DNA of 64,000 nt from CAVVTR01 sp963751245 (GTDB taxonomy: Bacteria > Acidobacteriota > Thermoanaerobaculia > Thermoanaerobaculales > Thermoanaerobaculaceae), in contig CAVVTR010000009.1 of assembly GCA_963751245.1 (NCBI GenBank), positions 496,001 through 560,000 of the forward strand. The letters run 5' to 3'. Each line of letters starts with the position of its first letter. Position 1 is the first letter of the stretch. The translations under genes were made by a program, and so were the position numbers. This document shows, one piece after another, positions 1 to 9,168 of the stretch. The notes below the pieces were generated by a model. The model did not search any database. It was given only the letters and a program-made list of their open reading frames with translations, and was not told the DNA's origin.

Positions 1-2107
1 CGGCGGCGCCCGGGACTGCCTGGATCACGGCGGCGGTCTGGTCCGCGAAGGACTTCAGCACCTCGAGGTCGGGGCCGAACACCTTGACGGCGAGGTCGCC
101 CTTGACGCCGGAGACGAGCTCGTTGACGCGCAGGGCGATGGGCTGGGAGAAGGCGGGGCGCAGCCCCGGCACCGAGGTGATCTCCTTCTCCAGCGCGGCG
201 ACCAGCTCGGCCTTGGTGCGGCCGGTGGTCCACGTGCGCCGGTCCTTGAGCATGATGATCATGTCCGACTGCTCCGGGCCCATGGGGTCCTCGGCGATCT
301 CCGGGCGCCCCGTCTTGGACACCACGGTCGCCACCTCGGGGTAGGCGAGGATGCGGCGCTCGAGGAGCTGCGCGACCTGCACCGAGCCGTCCAGGGACGC
401 GGTGGGCAGGCGCACGACGTTGACGGCGATGGCGCCCTCGTCGAGGTCGGGGAGGAACGACGTGCCCAGCGACGGCGCCAGCGCCGCCGCGGCCGCCAGA
501 ACCGCGACGGCGACGCCCACGGTGACGCCCGGGCGCCGGCGGGCCGCGGCGAGGAGGGCGGCGTAGCCGCGCAGGAGGGCCCGCACCGGCGGGAGCTCCC
601 GCTCGGGGATGCGGCGCAGCACGAGCGCCGCCAGCGGGGGCACGAAGAGGACGGCGACCACGATGGAGGCCAGCAGCGTGAGCAGCAGGGTGGTGGCCAG
701 GGGAACGAACATCTTGCCCTCGAGCCCCTGCAGGGTGAGCAGGGGGACGAGCACGATGGCGATGATGAGGATGGAGAACGCCACCGGCCGCGCGACCTCG
801 GCGGTGGCGGCGGCGATGACCCGGCGGCGGTCCGGGTCCGCATCCTCGGCGAGGTGGCGGCGGATGTTCTCGGCGACGACGATGGCGCCGTCGACCACCA
901 TGCCCACCGAGAACGCCAGGCCCCCCACCGTCATGAGGTTCGCGGTGAGCCCCGTGGCCCGCATGGCCACGAAGGTGATGAGGAAGGTGAAGGGGAGGGA
1001 GAGCACCACCACCACCGAGGTGCGGATCTCGGCCAGGAACAGCGCCAGGACGATCACCACCAGGATGCCGCCCTCGAGGAGGGCGTGGGACACGGTGTCG
1101 AGGCACGCCTGGACCAGCGAGGTCCGGTCGTAGAAGACGTCGAGGTGCAGCCCCTTGGGCAGGCTCACCGCGAGGTCCGCCACGGCCTTCTCGACGTTGG
1201 CCACCACGGTGCGGGCGTTCTCGCCGCGCAGCATGATCACCATGCCGGCCACCGTCTCGCCGCGGCCGTCGCGGGTCACCGCGCCCTGGCGGATGGGGTC
1301 GCCTCCCACGGCGACCGAGGCGACGTCCCGGACCAGCACCGGGGTGCCGCCGTCGCTGCGGAGCACCACGTCGGCCACGTCGGCGGCGCCGTGGTAGAGC
1401 CCGTCGCCTCGGATCACCGTCTGCTCCCAGCCGTGCAGCACGTAGCCGGCGCCGGCGACGGTGTTGCCGCGGGACAGCGCATCCTCCACGTCCCGCAGGG
1501 TGAGCCCGTGGGCCTTCAGCCGGTCCGGGGAGACCACCACCTGGACCTGGGCCACCTGGCCGCCGAAGCTGTTGACCTCGGTGACGCCGGGCACCGTGCG
1601 CAGGCGCGGCGCCACCAGCCACTCCTGGAGGGTGCGCTTCTCCATGGGCGAGTAGCCGTCGCCCTCGAGGGTGTACTGGAAGATCTCCCCGAGCCCCGTG
1701 GACAGCGGCGCCATCTCGGGCTCCACTCCGGGGGGCATGGCGCCGCGCACCTCGGAGAGGCGCTCGAAGACGACCTGGCGGGCGAAGTAGGGATCCACGC
1801 CGTCGTGGAAGATGACCACGACCTGGGACAGGCCGGCGCGGGACAGGGAGCGCACCAGCGCCACGTCGGGCAGTCCTCCCATGCGCTGCTCGATGGGGTA
1901 GGTGACGCGGCGCTCCACGTCCGTGGTCGAGTAGCCGTCGGCGCGGGCCAGGATCATCACCTGCACGTTGGTGACGTCGGGGAAGGCGTCGATGGGGAGG
2001 GCGCGCCACGCCGCCACCCCGGCGGCGGCGAGGGCGAGCCCCACCGCCATGGCCGCCAGCCGGTGGGCCAGCAGCGCCGCGAAGAACCGTTCCATGCGGC
2101 CGGCCAT
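1..2107 (-). CDS. Heavy-metal efflux RND transporter, CzcA/CusA family (3' end outside window)
   Basis: Inner-membrane proton-driven pump of a tripartite metal exporter. The protein starts MAGRMERFFAALLAHRL and the visible 702 residues cover the first transmembrane helix, the first porter domain, the TM4 motif GMVVDGAIVVAEN typical of the HME-RND subfamily, and the start of the second periplasmic half. The C-terminus runs off the left edge. The ATG overlaps the stop of the adaptor gene by one base (TGATG), so translation is probably coupled. The TM4 motif places it among heavy-metal pumps but I cannot tell copper/silver from zinc/cobalt/cadmium. Confidence 0.93.
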   Translation of the reverse strand, partial: MAGRMERFFAALLAHRLAAMAVGLALAAAGVAAWRALPIDAFPDVTNVQVMILARADGYSTTDVERRVTYPIEQRMGGLPDVALVRSLSRAGLSQVVVIFHDGVDPYFARQVVFERLSEVRGAMPPGVEPEMAPLSTGLGEIFQYTLEGDGYSPMEKRTLQEWLVAPRLRTVPGVTEVNSFGGQVAQVQVVVSPDRLKAHGLTLRDVEDALSRGNTVAGAGYVLHGWEQTVIRGDGLYHGAADVADVVLRSDGGTPVLVRDVASVAVGGDPIRQGAVTRDGRGETVAGMVIMLRGENARTVVANVEKAVADLAVSLPKGLHLDVFYDRTSLVQACLDTVSHALLEGGILVVIVLALFLAEIRTSVVVVLSLPFTFLITFVAMRATGLTANLMTVGGLAFSVGMVVDGAIVVAENIRRHLAEDADPDRRRVIAAATAEVARPVAFSILIIAIVLVPLLTLQGLEGKMFVPLATTLLLTLLASIVVAVLFVPPLAALVLRRIPERELPPVRALLRGYAALLAAARRRPGVTVGVAVAVLAAAAALAPSLGTSFLPDLDEGAIAVNVVRLPTASLDGSVQVAQLLERRILAYPEVATVVSKTGRPEIAEDPMGPEQSDMIIMLKDRRTWTTGRTKAELVAALEKEITSVPGLRPAFSQPIALRVNELVSGVKGDLAVKVFGPDLEVLKSFADQTAAVIQAVPGAA

Positions 2108-3416
2108 CAGTCCGCGCACCCCGCGCCCATCTTCGAGCGCAGCACGTCCGACTTGAGGAGGAAGGCGCCGGCGGTGACGACCTCGTCGCCGGGGGCGAGC
2201 CCCGCGGTCACGGTCACGAGGTCGCCGAAGACCGCCCCGACGCGGACCGGGCGCCGGATGAAGTAGTCGCCCCGGAGGCGAACGAAGGCGAAGGCCCGCC
2301 CCGCGTCCTCCAAGACGGCCTCCCGCGCGCACGTTGATGGCGGTGCCCTCCGTGGCGACGGCCAGGCGCACCCGGGCGAACATCCCGGCGCGCAGCTGGC
2401 CTTCGGCGTTGTCCACCACGACCCGGGCGCGGGCGGTGCGCGTGAGCGGGTCCAGGGTGCCGGAGACCACCCGCACGCGGCCGGGGAACAGCCGGCCGGG
2501 CCACGCCGCCACCTCCACCTGGGCCGCGGCGCCGTCGCCCGCCGCCGTCACGACCGCCACGTCGGTCTCGTGCAGCTCCGCGAGCACCCACACGGTGCCG
2601 GTGTCGGCCACCGCCACCAGCGGCGCGCCGGGCTCCACGCGGGCGCCGGCCGCCGCGCGGCGGTCGACGACGACGCCGTCGAGCGGGGCGCGGACCACCA
2701 GGAGCCCCGCGTCCTCCGCCGACGGGAGCGTGGCGATCTCGCCGGCCGGCACGCCCAGCGAGCGCAGCACGGCCTCCGCGGAGCGCACCCCGGCGCGGGT
2801 GCGGGCGTGCTCGGCGCGGGCGGCGATGACGTCCTTCTCGGGGCAGATGCGGCGGGCGAAGAGCTTCTCCTCCCGGGCCAGGGTGGCGGCGGCGGCCTCC
2901 TCCGCCGCGGCGGCCTCGGCGAGGCGGGCGGCCGCCTCGCGGTACGCGGGGCACTCCAGGCGGACCAGAGGGTCGCCGCGCCGCACGCGGTCGCCGAGGT
3001 CGACACCGACCGCGGTCACGATGCCGGCGGCCGGAGACGTCACGGTCACCGACCGGTTGGCGTCCAGCACCACCTCGCCGGGCAGCTCGCGATAGGCCCG
3101 GGCCGGGCCGGCCGCCACCACGGCGGCGCGCATCACGCCGCCCTGGGCGGGATCGAACAGCCGCGCCTCGGCCTTCGCGACGCCCACCTCGTACCGGCAC
3201 TCGTCGCAGGTGTACGTCGGGATGCCGTGCTCGCACCTCGCGGCGAGGAGCTCGGCGACGGGCCGGTCGAGGTCCGAGGCCTCGGCGGCCACGGCGGCGG
3301 GTGCGGCCGCTCCGCGGGGCGCAGCGGCCGCAGGGGCCGTGGGGCCGCCGCAGCCCGCCATCGCGGCGAGGAGCGGCAGCGGAAGGACGAGAACGAAGGA
3401 ACGTCGGGCGGGTCAT
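2107..3416 (-). CDS. Metal efflux periplasmic adaptor (CusB/CzcB-like membrane fusion protein), with two frame breaks
   Basis: Membrane-fusion subunit linking the RND pump to the outer-membrane channel. Reading through the breaks gives a lipoprotein-like signal (LPLLAAMAGCGG), a Cys/His segment ARCEHGIPTYTCDECRYEVG as in many metal-type adaptors, a biotinyl-lipoyl half (SPAAGIVTAVGVDLGDRV), a coiled hairpin, the second lipoyl half (VVRAPLDGVVVDRR) and a beta-barrel. The frame breaks near 3400, just after the ATG at 3416, and again near 2320, where AINVRA jumps to EAVLEDAGRAFAF. Each shift amounts to one extra or two missing bases. Without the second shift the frame would run into the pump gene as an artificial fusion. 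Either a decaying gene or sequence error. Confidence 0.8.
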
Positions 3417-4657
3417 CGGTCGCCTCCAGGGGGTACGGGTCCGGGGGGAGCAGACGGATCACCTCGGCACGCGCCAGGGCGCGGCGCTCGAGAAGGTCGA
3501 TGTGCAGCGCCCGGGACGCGGCCAGGCCGCGGCGGGCGTCGAGCAGGTCCAGGAAGGAGAAGGTGCCGAGCCGGTAGCCCTCCTCGACGGCGGCGAGCAC
3601 CTCCCGTGCGCGGGGCAGGACGTCGGTCTCCACGCGGATCAGGTCCGCCTCCGAGCGCTGGAGCTCGCCCGCGGCCCGGCGCCACGAGGCGGTGAGGTCG
3701 AGGAGGGTCTGGGCGCGCTCGCGTCGGGCCGCCTCGGCCCGGCTCCTGGCGGCCGCGGCGGCGTCGGCGTAGCGGTCGAAGACCGGGAGGGTGAAGCCGA
3801 GGCTGAGGACGAAGGTGCGGTCGTGGGATCCGGCGAGCCGCCGGCCGCCGAGGCCGAGAGCGAGGTCGGGGACGGCCTGCCGGCGGGCGAGGTCGGCCTC
3901 GGCGGTGGCGGACGCGGCCTCGGCCTCGCGGACCGCGACCTCCGGGAGCGCCTCGAGGTCCGCGGTCGCGGACGCCGGCGGCTCCGGCAGCGACGGACGC
4001 CAGGTCGCCTCCGGCCCGGAGGTCCACGCCGTCCCCGCCCCACGTCGCCGCCAGGGCCGTCGCGGCGAGGGCGACGTCGGTCTCCGCCCGGCCCACGGCC
4101 GTCTCGGCGAGGGCCGACTCCATGGCGGTCCGGGTCGCCTCGATGGGGGAGGCCTCGCCGGCTTCGACCAGGGCGCCCACCGTGGACGCCATGGCCGCGG
4201 CGTTCCCGGCGTTCTCCCGGGCGGCGGCGAGCCGCGCCTGGGCCGCGAGGAGCGCCACGAAGGCGCGGTCGACGCGGGCCTCGAGGCCGCGGCGGCGGAC
4301 GTCGAGCTCGGCCTCGCGCACCGACCGGCCGGCGCGCGCCGCCTCGACGCGCAGCCGGCGCTTGCCGCCGGTCTCGACGGTCTGGACCAGGGAGACCGTC
4401 GTCTCCGCCTGGCTCGTGCCCGGCAGGTCGCCGCCGACGTTCTCGGCCTCGAGGTCGAGGATCGGGTTGGGCAGCCGGCCGGCCTGGCGCACCTCGGCGC
4501 CGGCCGCGGCGAGGAGGGAGTCGGCGGCGGCCAGCGCGGGGCTGGAGGCGAGGGCGCGGGCCCTCGCGGTGGCGAGGTCGACGGTCTCCGCCGCCGCCGT
4601 GCCGGCGGCCAGGAGGGTGACGAGGATGGTGAGGCGGGTGAAGCGGTTGCAGGTCAT
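3413..4657 (-). CDS. Outer-membrane efflux protein (CusC/TolC family), frameshifted
   Basis: Outer-membrane channel of the metal exporter. It begins MTCNRFTRLTILVTLLAAG with a signal peptide cleaved near AETVDL, then has the helical OEP repeats (LPNPILDLEAENVGGDLPG; LVQTVETGGKRRLRV). Near 3995 the frame changes after GGDLASV: the family-like sequence continues in another frame as LPEPPASATADLEALPEV, and later YRLGTFSFLDLLDARRGL. The C-terminal frame has no stop until 3133, so another shift near 3420-3450 probably restores the TGA at 3413-3415 that overlaps the adaptor ATG. Gene order C-B-A is the usual one for these operons. Confidence 0.8.
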   Translation of the reverse strand: MTCNRFTRLTILVTLLAAGTAAAETVDLATARARALASSPALAAADSLLAAAGAEVRQAGRLPNPILDLEAENVGGDLPGTSQAETTVSLVQTVETGGKRRLRVEAARAGRSVREAELDVRRRGLEARVDRAFVALLAAQARLAAARENAGNAAAMASTVGALVEAGEASPIEATRTAMESALAETAVGRAETDVALAATALAATWGGDGVDLRAGGDLASVAAGAAGVRDRGPRGAPGGRGPRGRGRVRHRRGRPRPPAGRPRPRSRPRRPAARRIPRPHLRPQPRLHPPGLRPLRRRRRGRQEPGRGGPTRARPDPPRPHRLVAPGRGRAPALGGGPDPRGDRRPAPRTGGARRRRGGLPARHLLLPGPARRPPRPGRVPGAAHRPSRAPRPGACRGDPSAPPGPVPPGGDR

Positions 4658-4726
4658 GACCGGGTGCTCCCTTTTCGCGTGGTGGAGGGCCGTCGTGGAC
4701 GGCCCGGCGCGGGACGGGGAGACCGG

Positions 4727-5107
4727 TCAGATCAGCAGGCAGGTGGTACCGAGGGGAACGGCCCGGGTGTCTCCGGGCGGGGGCTGCGGCGCCGCGGGCG
4801 TCCCCTCCGGAGTGACGGGAGCGGCGGCCCCGGCGGCTGGGGGCGGCACGGCCGCGACCGCGACGGTGGAGGCGGCCGTGGCCAGGCTGACGTCGGTGCA
4901 CAGCACGCCGCCGGCGTGGAGCGACGCCGCCTCGCCGTGGGCGTGGACCGCCGCGCCCGTCACCGGCGCGGCGCCGCACACCGCCGGAGCGGCCTCGACG
5001 CGGGCATGGTCGGCGGCGATGCACCATACGGGCGCCACCGGCATCGTCGCCAGCACCGCGAGGGTGAGGGCGATGAGCGTGGCGAGGATCTTGCGGCGGG
5101 AGCCCAT
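4727..5107 (-). CDS. Small secreted Ala/Pro-rich protein at the head of the metal efflux operon
   Basis: A 126-residue protein starting MGSRRKILATLIALTLAVLA, with a clear Sec signal peptide and an Ala/Pro/Val-rich mature part carrying scattered Cys and His (VWCIAADHARVEAAPAVC; VHAHGEAASLHAGGVLC) and the terminus CLLI. An alternative ATG lies 18 bases upstream at 5125. It is first in the minus-strand operon, 69 bp before cusC. Short Cys/His-containing secreted proteins are common at the front of such operons, so a periplasmic metal-handling role is possible. I do not recognise a named family. Confidence 0.6.
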   Translation of the reverse strand: MGSRRKILATLIALTLAVLATMPVAPVWCIAADHARVEAAPAVCGAAPVTGAAVHAHGEAASLHAGGVLCTDVSLATAASTVAVAAVPPPAAGAAAPVTPEGTPAAPQPPPGDTRAVPLGTTCLLI

Positions 5108-5110
5108 AGA

Positions 5111-5200
5111 CCGGGTATCGTACACGATCGGACCGTGCCGCCGCGAGGCCGGTGGCGGCGCTGCAACCTTTCGGATAGACTATCGTACCTCGATATATCG
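5111..5200. promoter_or_regulatory. Divergent control region with repeated TATCGTAC inverted-repeat sites
   Basis: The AT-richer spacer between the efflux operon and the PadR gene holds TATCGTAC twice (5116-5123, 5181-5188). The first is part of the perfect inverted repeat ATCGT-AC-ACGAT (5117-5128). The second is part of TATCG-N5-CGATA (5181-5195), which runs into the palindrome CGATATATCG (5191-5200). PadR proteins bind short inverted repeats in their own promoter regions, so these are candidate operators. Confidence 0.5.
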
Positions 5201-5226
5201 GAGGGCGACATGCGAGAGGCGCACCG

Positions 5227-5586
5227 ATGAGATCGATGGAGCAGAGGGCGCTTGGGTACATGCCCCTGACCGAGACCACGTTCTGCATCCTGGCGGCGCT
5301 GGCCAGGCCGCGGCACGGCTACGGGATCATGCAGCGGGTCGAGGAGGCCAGCCGCGGCCGCGTGCGCCTCGGACCCGGGACGCTCTACGGCGCGCTGACG
5401 AAGCTGGTGCGGCAGGGGCTCATCGCGCGCACCGACGACCCGGACGGCGGCGACGAGCGGCGCAAGCTCTACCGGCTCACGCCCCTCGGCCGTGCCGTCG
5501 TCGAGGCCGAGAGCCGGCGGCTCGTCCAGACCGTGCTCCTCGGCAGGGAGCTGCTGGGGATCCAGGGAGGACTCGATGTCGAATGA
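5227..5586 (+). CDS. PadR family transcriptional regulator
   Basis: A 119-residue winged-helix repressor of the PadR family. The typical core is visible: LTETTFCILAALARPRHGYGI, then RLGPGTLYGALTKLVRQGLI (recognition helix and start of the wing), then RRKLYRLTPLGRAVVEAE. A second ATG at 5260 (MPLTETTF) is closer to the usual start of the family. It is divergent from the metal efflux operon and overlaps the downstream DUF2812 gene by 11 bases, the standard PadR-DUF2812 pairing. The inverted repeats upstream are probable sites for autoregulation and perhaps for the divergent operon. Confidence 0.92.
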   Translation: MRSMEQRALGYMPLTETTFCILAALARPRHGYGIMQRVEEASRGRVRLGPGTLYGALTKLVRQGLIARTDDPDGGDERRKLYRLTPLGRAVVEAESRRLVQTVLLGRELLGIQGGLDVE

Positions 5587-6160
5587 GCTGGAAACCAGGG
5601 TGGAGTGGAGGGTCTTCCTCGCGTGGCACGACGACAGGGAAGAGGCGTGGCTGCGGGACATGGCGCGGCAGGGCTGGCACCTGCGCCGGCCATCCCTGTT
5701 CCGCTACGTCTTCGACCGGGGCGCGCCCGCCGACGTCGTGTACAAGCTCGACTACAACGTCCTCCTCAGGGGTCGGCGCGAGGAGTACGAGGCGCTGTTC
5801 CGGGCCGCGGGCTGGGAGCACGTGGGCGAGATCGCCAACTGGCACTACTTCCGCACCCTCGCCGGCGAGGGCGCCGATCCGGACATCTTCACCGACACCG
5901 ACTCCCGGGTGGCCAAGTATCGGCGGGTGATCTGGGTCCTTCTCCTGCTGCTGCCGTCGCAGTTCTTCCTGATCTCCAGGTTGGCGGAGCACACGTGGTC
6001 CATTCCGGCCACCCCCCTGGGTGCGGTGACGGCGGCGGGCGCTCTGTTCTACGCGCTGATCCTCGGCTTCTGGCTGTACGGCCTCGTCCGGCTCGGGCTC
6101 CACATCGCCCGGCTCCGCCGGAAGGGCCGCGGCTCCGCGGCCGGCGCTCCGCTCCGATGA
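5576..6160 (+). CDS. DUF2812 domain membrane protein
   Basis: A 194-residue protein. Residues 1 to about 115 form the DUF2812 domain (WRVFLAWHDDREEAWLRDMA, RYVFDRGAPADVVYKLDY, YFRTLAGEGADPDIFTDTDS). Two membrane segments follow (VIWVLLLLLPSQFFLISRL and AAGALFYALILGFWLYGLV) and then a basic tail. This family is typically encoded next to a PadR regulator, as here, and its biochemical role is unknown. The ATG lies inside the end of the PadR gene, so expression is coupled. Confidence 0.85.
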   Translation: MSNELETRVEWRVFLAWHDDREEAWLRDMARQGWHLRRPSLFRYVFDRGAPADVVYKLDYNVLLRGRREEYEALFRAAGWEHVGEIANWHYFRTLAGEGADPDIFTDTDSRVAKYRRVIWVLLLLLPSQFFLISRLAEHTWSIPATPLGAVTAAGALFYALILGFWLYGLVRLGLHIARLRRKGRGSAAGAPLR

Positions 6161-6192
6161 GGCCCGCCGCCGGCGGCGAGGAGGAAGACCCC

Positions 6193-6750
6193 ATGCGCGA
6201 CGACCTGTTCACGGCCCGCTATTCCTGCCGGAGCTTCACGGCGCGGCCGGTCCCGCGGTCCACCCTCGAGAGGCTCCTCGACGCCGCCCGCTGGGCGCCC
6301 ACGGCCGGCGGGCTCGAGCCGTGGCGGTTCGTGGTGGTGACCGACCCGGCCGTGCGCGGCGCCCTCGCCGGTACGGCGCCGCGGCAGGCCTTCATCGCCG
6401 CCGCCCCGGTGCTCGTGGTGGTCTGCGCCCTGGCCGAGGAGTCCGCCCGGCGCTACGGCGAGCGGGGCCGGACGCTCTACTGCCTGCAGGACACCGCTGC
6501 GGCGGTGGAGAACCTCATGCTGGCCGCCACCGCCGAGGGGCTGGGGAGCTGCTGGATCGGCGCCTTCGACGAGTCGGCCGCGGCCCGCGCGGTGGACCTT
6601 CCCGAGGGCTGGCGTCCCGTGGCCATGGTGCCGGTGGGCGAGCCCGCCGCGGCACCTCCGCGCCGCTCCCGCAAGCCCCTTTCGGAGGTCGTCCGCTGGA
6701 TCGGCGACATCAAAGAGCCGTCGTTCATGGGCTCAGAGCAGAAGGGCTGA
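6193..6750 (+). CDS. Nitroreductase family protein
   Basis: A 185-residue FMN-dependent oxidoreductase-like protein. The N-terminal signature RYSCRSFTARPVPRSTLERLL followed by AARWAPTAGGLEPWRF is the usual flavin-binding start of the family; QDTAAAVENLMLAATAEGLGSCWIG is the conserved core helix and strand. It is short for the family, like single-domain nitroreductases of anaerobes. Start chosen at 6193 after GGAGGAAG; an ATG at 6157 overlaps the preceding stop (ATGA). Substrate unknown. It may be cotranscribed with the PadR-DUF2812 pair. Confidence 0.88.
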   Translation: MRDDLFTARYSCRSFTARPVPRSTLERLLDAARWAPTAGGLEPWRFVVVTDPAVRGALAGTAPRQAFIAAAPVLVVVCALAEESARRYGERGRTLYCLQDTAAAVENLMLAATAEGLGSCWIGAFDESAAARAVDLPEGWRPVAMVPVGEPAAAPPRRSRKPLSEVVRWIGDIKEPSFMGSEQKG

Positions 6751-7030
6751 CCGGCCGCGAGTGGCCGGCGCCGGGGCTGGCCCGCTGCGCGCGGGCCGCA
6801 TCGCGGCCTATATTGGGTACAGGCAGATCACGTAGAGGACGGCCGGGGCCGGGGGGTGCTCGAAGATCGGGCACACGATCCGCGAGGGACCGGCGCCGCC
6901 GGAGAGGTGGCGCCGAGCAGGCTTCGAACCCCGGCGGGAGGGATCGGGCCGGTCCGCCCGGGCGGACCGGGTGCGAGGCCGCAAGGGCCCACCGGCAGGG
7001 CGGGGACCGCAGAGAGGACGATGCGCGACC

Positions 7031-8305
7031 ATGGCCGACCAGGGGACCAATCGTCGCCGGCCGGGCGACGGTGACCGGCGGGCGGACGGGAGGGCGGAGG
7101 AGGGCGCCTGCCGCAGCCCGGAGAGAGACCGCACCCTCTCACCGAAGGAGCAGGAGCGCCTTCTCGCCGACCTGAAGGCGACCGGGATCGAGCTCGAGCG
7201 TCGGAACGACGAGCTGCGGCAGGCGCTCACGCGGCTCCAGGCGCTTCAGGCGCGGTACGGGGACATGTACGACCTGGCTCCGGTCGGGCTCCTCACCGTG
7301 AGCGAGGAGGGATCGGTCCTCGAGGGCAACGCCGCCGCCGTAGCGCTCCTCGGCGTGGCGAGGAGCGATCTGGTCGGTCAACGGCTTGCCGCGTACGTCC
7401 TCCCCGAAGACCTGGAGACCTACGGCCGGTGCTTCGCGGTGTCGTTTGCGGCGGATGAACGGCGGGAGTGCGAGGTGAGGATGCTGCGCGCCGGCGGGGA
7501 TCCCTGCTGGGTACGGCTGGAGGCCGCCGCGGCACGGTCCGTGGAGGGCGCCGCCGCCCGCCGGGTCGTGATGAGCGACATCACCGGACGCAGGAAGGCC
7601 GAGGACCGGCTCCGCACCGAGCGGAAGCACCTCCGGTCACTGGCCTCGCAGCTGTCGGCCGCCGAGGAAAGGGAGCGCCGGCGCCTCGCCGCGACCCTGC
7701 ACGAACACGTCGGGCAGCTTCTCGCCGTCGTGCGGATCAGGCTCGTGGCGCTCCGCGAGGACGCCGGAGCCGCCGGGCTGGCGGACAGGCTCGACGAGAT
7801 CAGGTCCCTGGTCGACGAGGTGCTGGAGGCGACCCGGACACTGACCTCCGAGATCGCTCCTCCGGTGCTCTACAGGGTCGGGCTCGAAGCGGCCATCGAA
7901 TGGTATGGCGAGCGTCTGATGGAGGCATCGGGGCTGGCCGTGCGGTGCGTTCAGAAGGGCACGCCGTGGAAGCTTGGAGACGAGCTGCGGGGGTTTCTCT
8001 TCAGCGCCGCCCGCGAGCTGCTCCACAACGTGGTCAAGCACGCCCACGTCGGCGTCGCTCGTGTTCTGCTCGACTGGCGGGACGAGGCGATCATGCTGGC
8101 GGTGGAGGACGACGGGACCGGATTCGAGCCGGAGGCCGGTGACGGCGAACCGGATGCACCGGGCTGCTTCGGGCTGTTCAGCATTCGTGAGCGCGCCGAC
8201 GACCTCGGCGGGTGGCTGGAGGTGGCGTCGGCGCCGGGCCGGGGCACGAGGGCGAGCCTCGTGATCCCCCGGGGGGCTCCCGGGCCGGGAGGAACGGTCG
8301 CGTGA
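7031..8305 (+). CDS. PAS-containing sensor histidine kinase, NarL/HisKA_3 type
   Basis: A 424-residue cytoplasmic kinase. The N-terminal 75 residues are charged and coiled (IELERRNDELRQALTRLQAL); a PAS domain follows at about 78-190 (YDLAPVGLLTVSEEGSVLEG, ending VMSDITGRRKAEDRL). The HisKA_3 dimerisation box is AEERERRRLAATLHEHVGQLL, with phospho-acceptor candidate His224, and the HATPase domain has the N box ELLHNVVKHAH. No membrane segment, so it should sense a cytoplasmic signal. Its stop overlaps the GTG of the response regulator (GTGA), so the two form one two-component system. Confidence 0.92.
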   Translation: MADQGTNRRRPGDGDRRADGRAEEGACRSPERDRTLSPKEQERLLADLKATGIELERRNDELRQALTRLQALQARYGDMYDLAPVGLLTVSEEGSVLEGNAAAVALLGVARSDLVGQRLAAYVLPEDLETYGRCFAVSFAADERRECEVRMLRAGGDPCWVRLEAAAARSVEGAAARRVVMSDITGRRKAEDRLRTERKHLRSLASQLSAAEERERRRLAATLHEHVGQLLAVVRIRLVALREDAGAAGLADRLDEIRSLVDEVLEATRTLTSEIAPPVLYRVGLEAAIEWYGERLMEASGLAVRCVQKGTPWKLGDELRGFLFSAARELLHNVVKHAHVGVARVLLDWRDEAIMLAVEDDGTGFEPEAGDGEPDAPGCFGLFSIRERADDLGGWLEVASAPGRGTRASLVIPRGAPGPGGTVA

Positions 8306-8949
8306 CGATCCGGGTGCTGCTCGCCGACGATCATCGCCTGTTCCGTGAGGGGTTGCGCTCACTCCTCGAGGGGCAGCGCGACCTGGAGATCGTCGGCCAG
8401 GCCGGGGACGGTCTCGAGGCGGTCGGCCTCGCGCGCAGTCTCGATGTCGGCGTCGTCGTGATGGACGTCGAGATGCCGCTGCTGAACGGTCTCGAGGCGA
8501 CGCGGCAGATCCGCGCCGAGCTGCCGCGCGTGAGCGTCGTGGTGTTGTCGATGTACTCGGACCGGCGCTTCGTGATCGAGGCCCTGCGCGCCGGCGCCAC
8601 GGGCTATCTGCTCAAGGACTGCGCCTTCGAGGAGCTCGCCCACGCCGTGCGCTCCGCCGCCGCTGGGCAGGTCTACCTGTCGGCAGGGATCACGGGCGTC
8701 GTGGTCGAGGACTATGTCCGGAGGAGCGCGGACCCCGAGAACACCGCCTTCACGTCGCTGACGGCCCGCGAACGGCAGATCCTGCAGCTCCTGGCCGAGG
8801 GCAAGAGCACGAGGGAGACCGCCCGGCTTCTCGAGATCAGCTCCAAGACGGTCGAGACCCACCGCGCGCACATCATGGGGAAGCTCCGTCTGCACAGTGT
8901 CGCGGAGCTGACCCGGTACGCCGTCAGGGAAGGCCTGATCAAGGCCTGA
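8302..8949 (+). CDS. NarL/FixJ family response regulator
   Basis: A 215-residue transcription factor. The receiver domain shows the acidic pair LLADDH, the phospho-acceptor Asp in VVMDVEMPLLNG, and the Lys in GYLLKDC; the LuxR-type helix-turn-helix is SLTARERQILQLLAEGKSTR to SSKTVETHRAHIMGKL. The GTG start overlaps the kinase stop. Partner of the HisKA_3 kinase upstream. Target genes cannot be seen; the PAS/hybrid kinase block 220 bp downstream is one candidate. Confidence 0.95.
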   Translation: MTIRVLLADDHRLFREGLRSLLEGQRDLEIVGQAGDGLEAVGLARSLDVGVVVMDVEMPLLNGLEATRQIRAELPRVSVVVLSMYSDRRFVIEALRAGATGYLLKDCAFEELAHAVRSAAAGQVYLSAGITGVVVEDYVRRSADPENTAFTSLTARERQILQLLAEGKSTRETARLLEISSKTVETHRAHIMGKLRLHSVAELTRYAVREGLIKA

Positions 8950-9168
8950 CGGCTCTCCGCGGGCGGGCTCGACGCAACCCGGAGGGGCCGTCCCAGCCGG
9001 TCACGCCGCCGGCCACGCCAGGTCAAGAGGCGTCACGTCAGGGGTCTCCCTATGCCGTTGTCGGGGGTTTCCCGATTGTCTCCGGACCAACCAGAACCCA
9101 TTTTTGTAGAGAGAGTTGCGTCCGGGCGGTTCGAAGAGCGCGGAGCGCTCCCCTCTGGAGGCTCGAAA

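Noticed and set aside
854..2266. 470-codon plus-strand frame rich in His, Asp and Gly
   Set aside because: It is antisense to the RND pump gene; the composition is that of reverse-complemented high-GC codons, and no family motif appears.
1..3361. Apparent CusB-CusA fusion protein on the minus strand
   Set aside because: The adaptor frame runs into the pump frame only because of the frame break near 2320; the correct adaptor end (FLLKSDVLRSKMGAGCAD) lies in the other frame, followed by TGATG.
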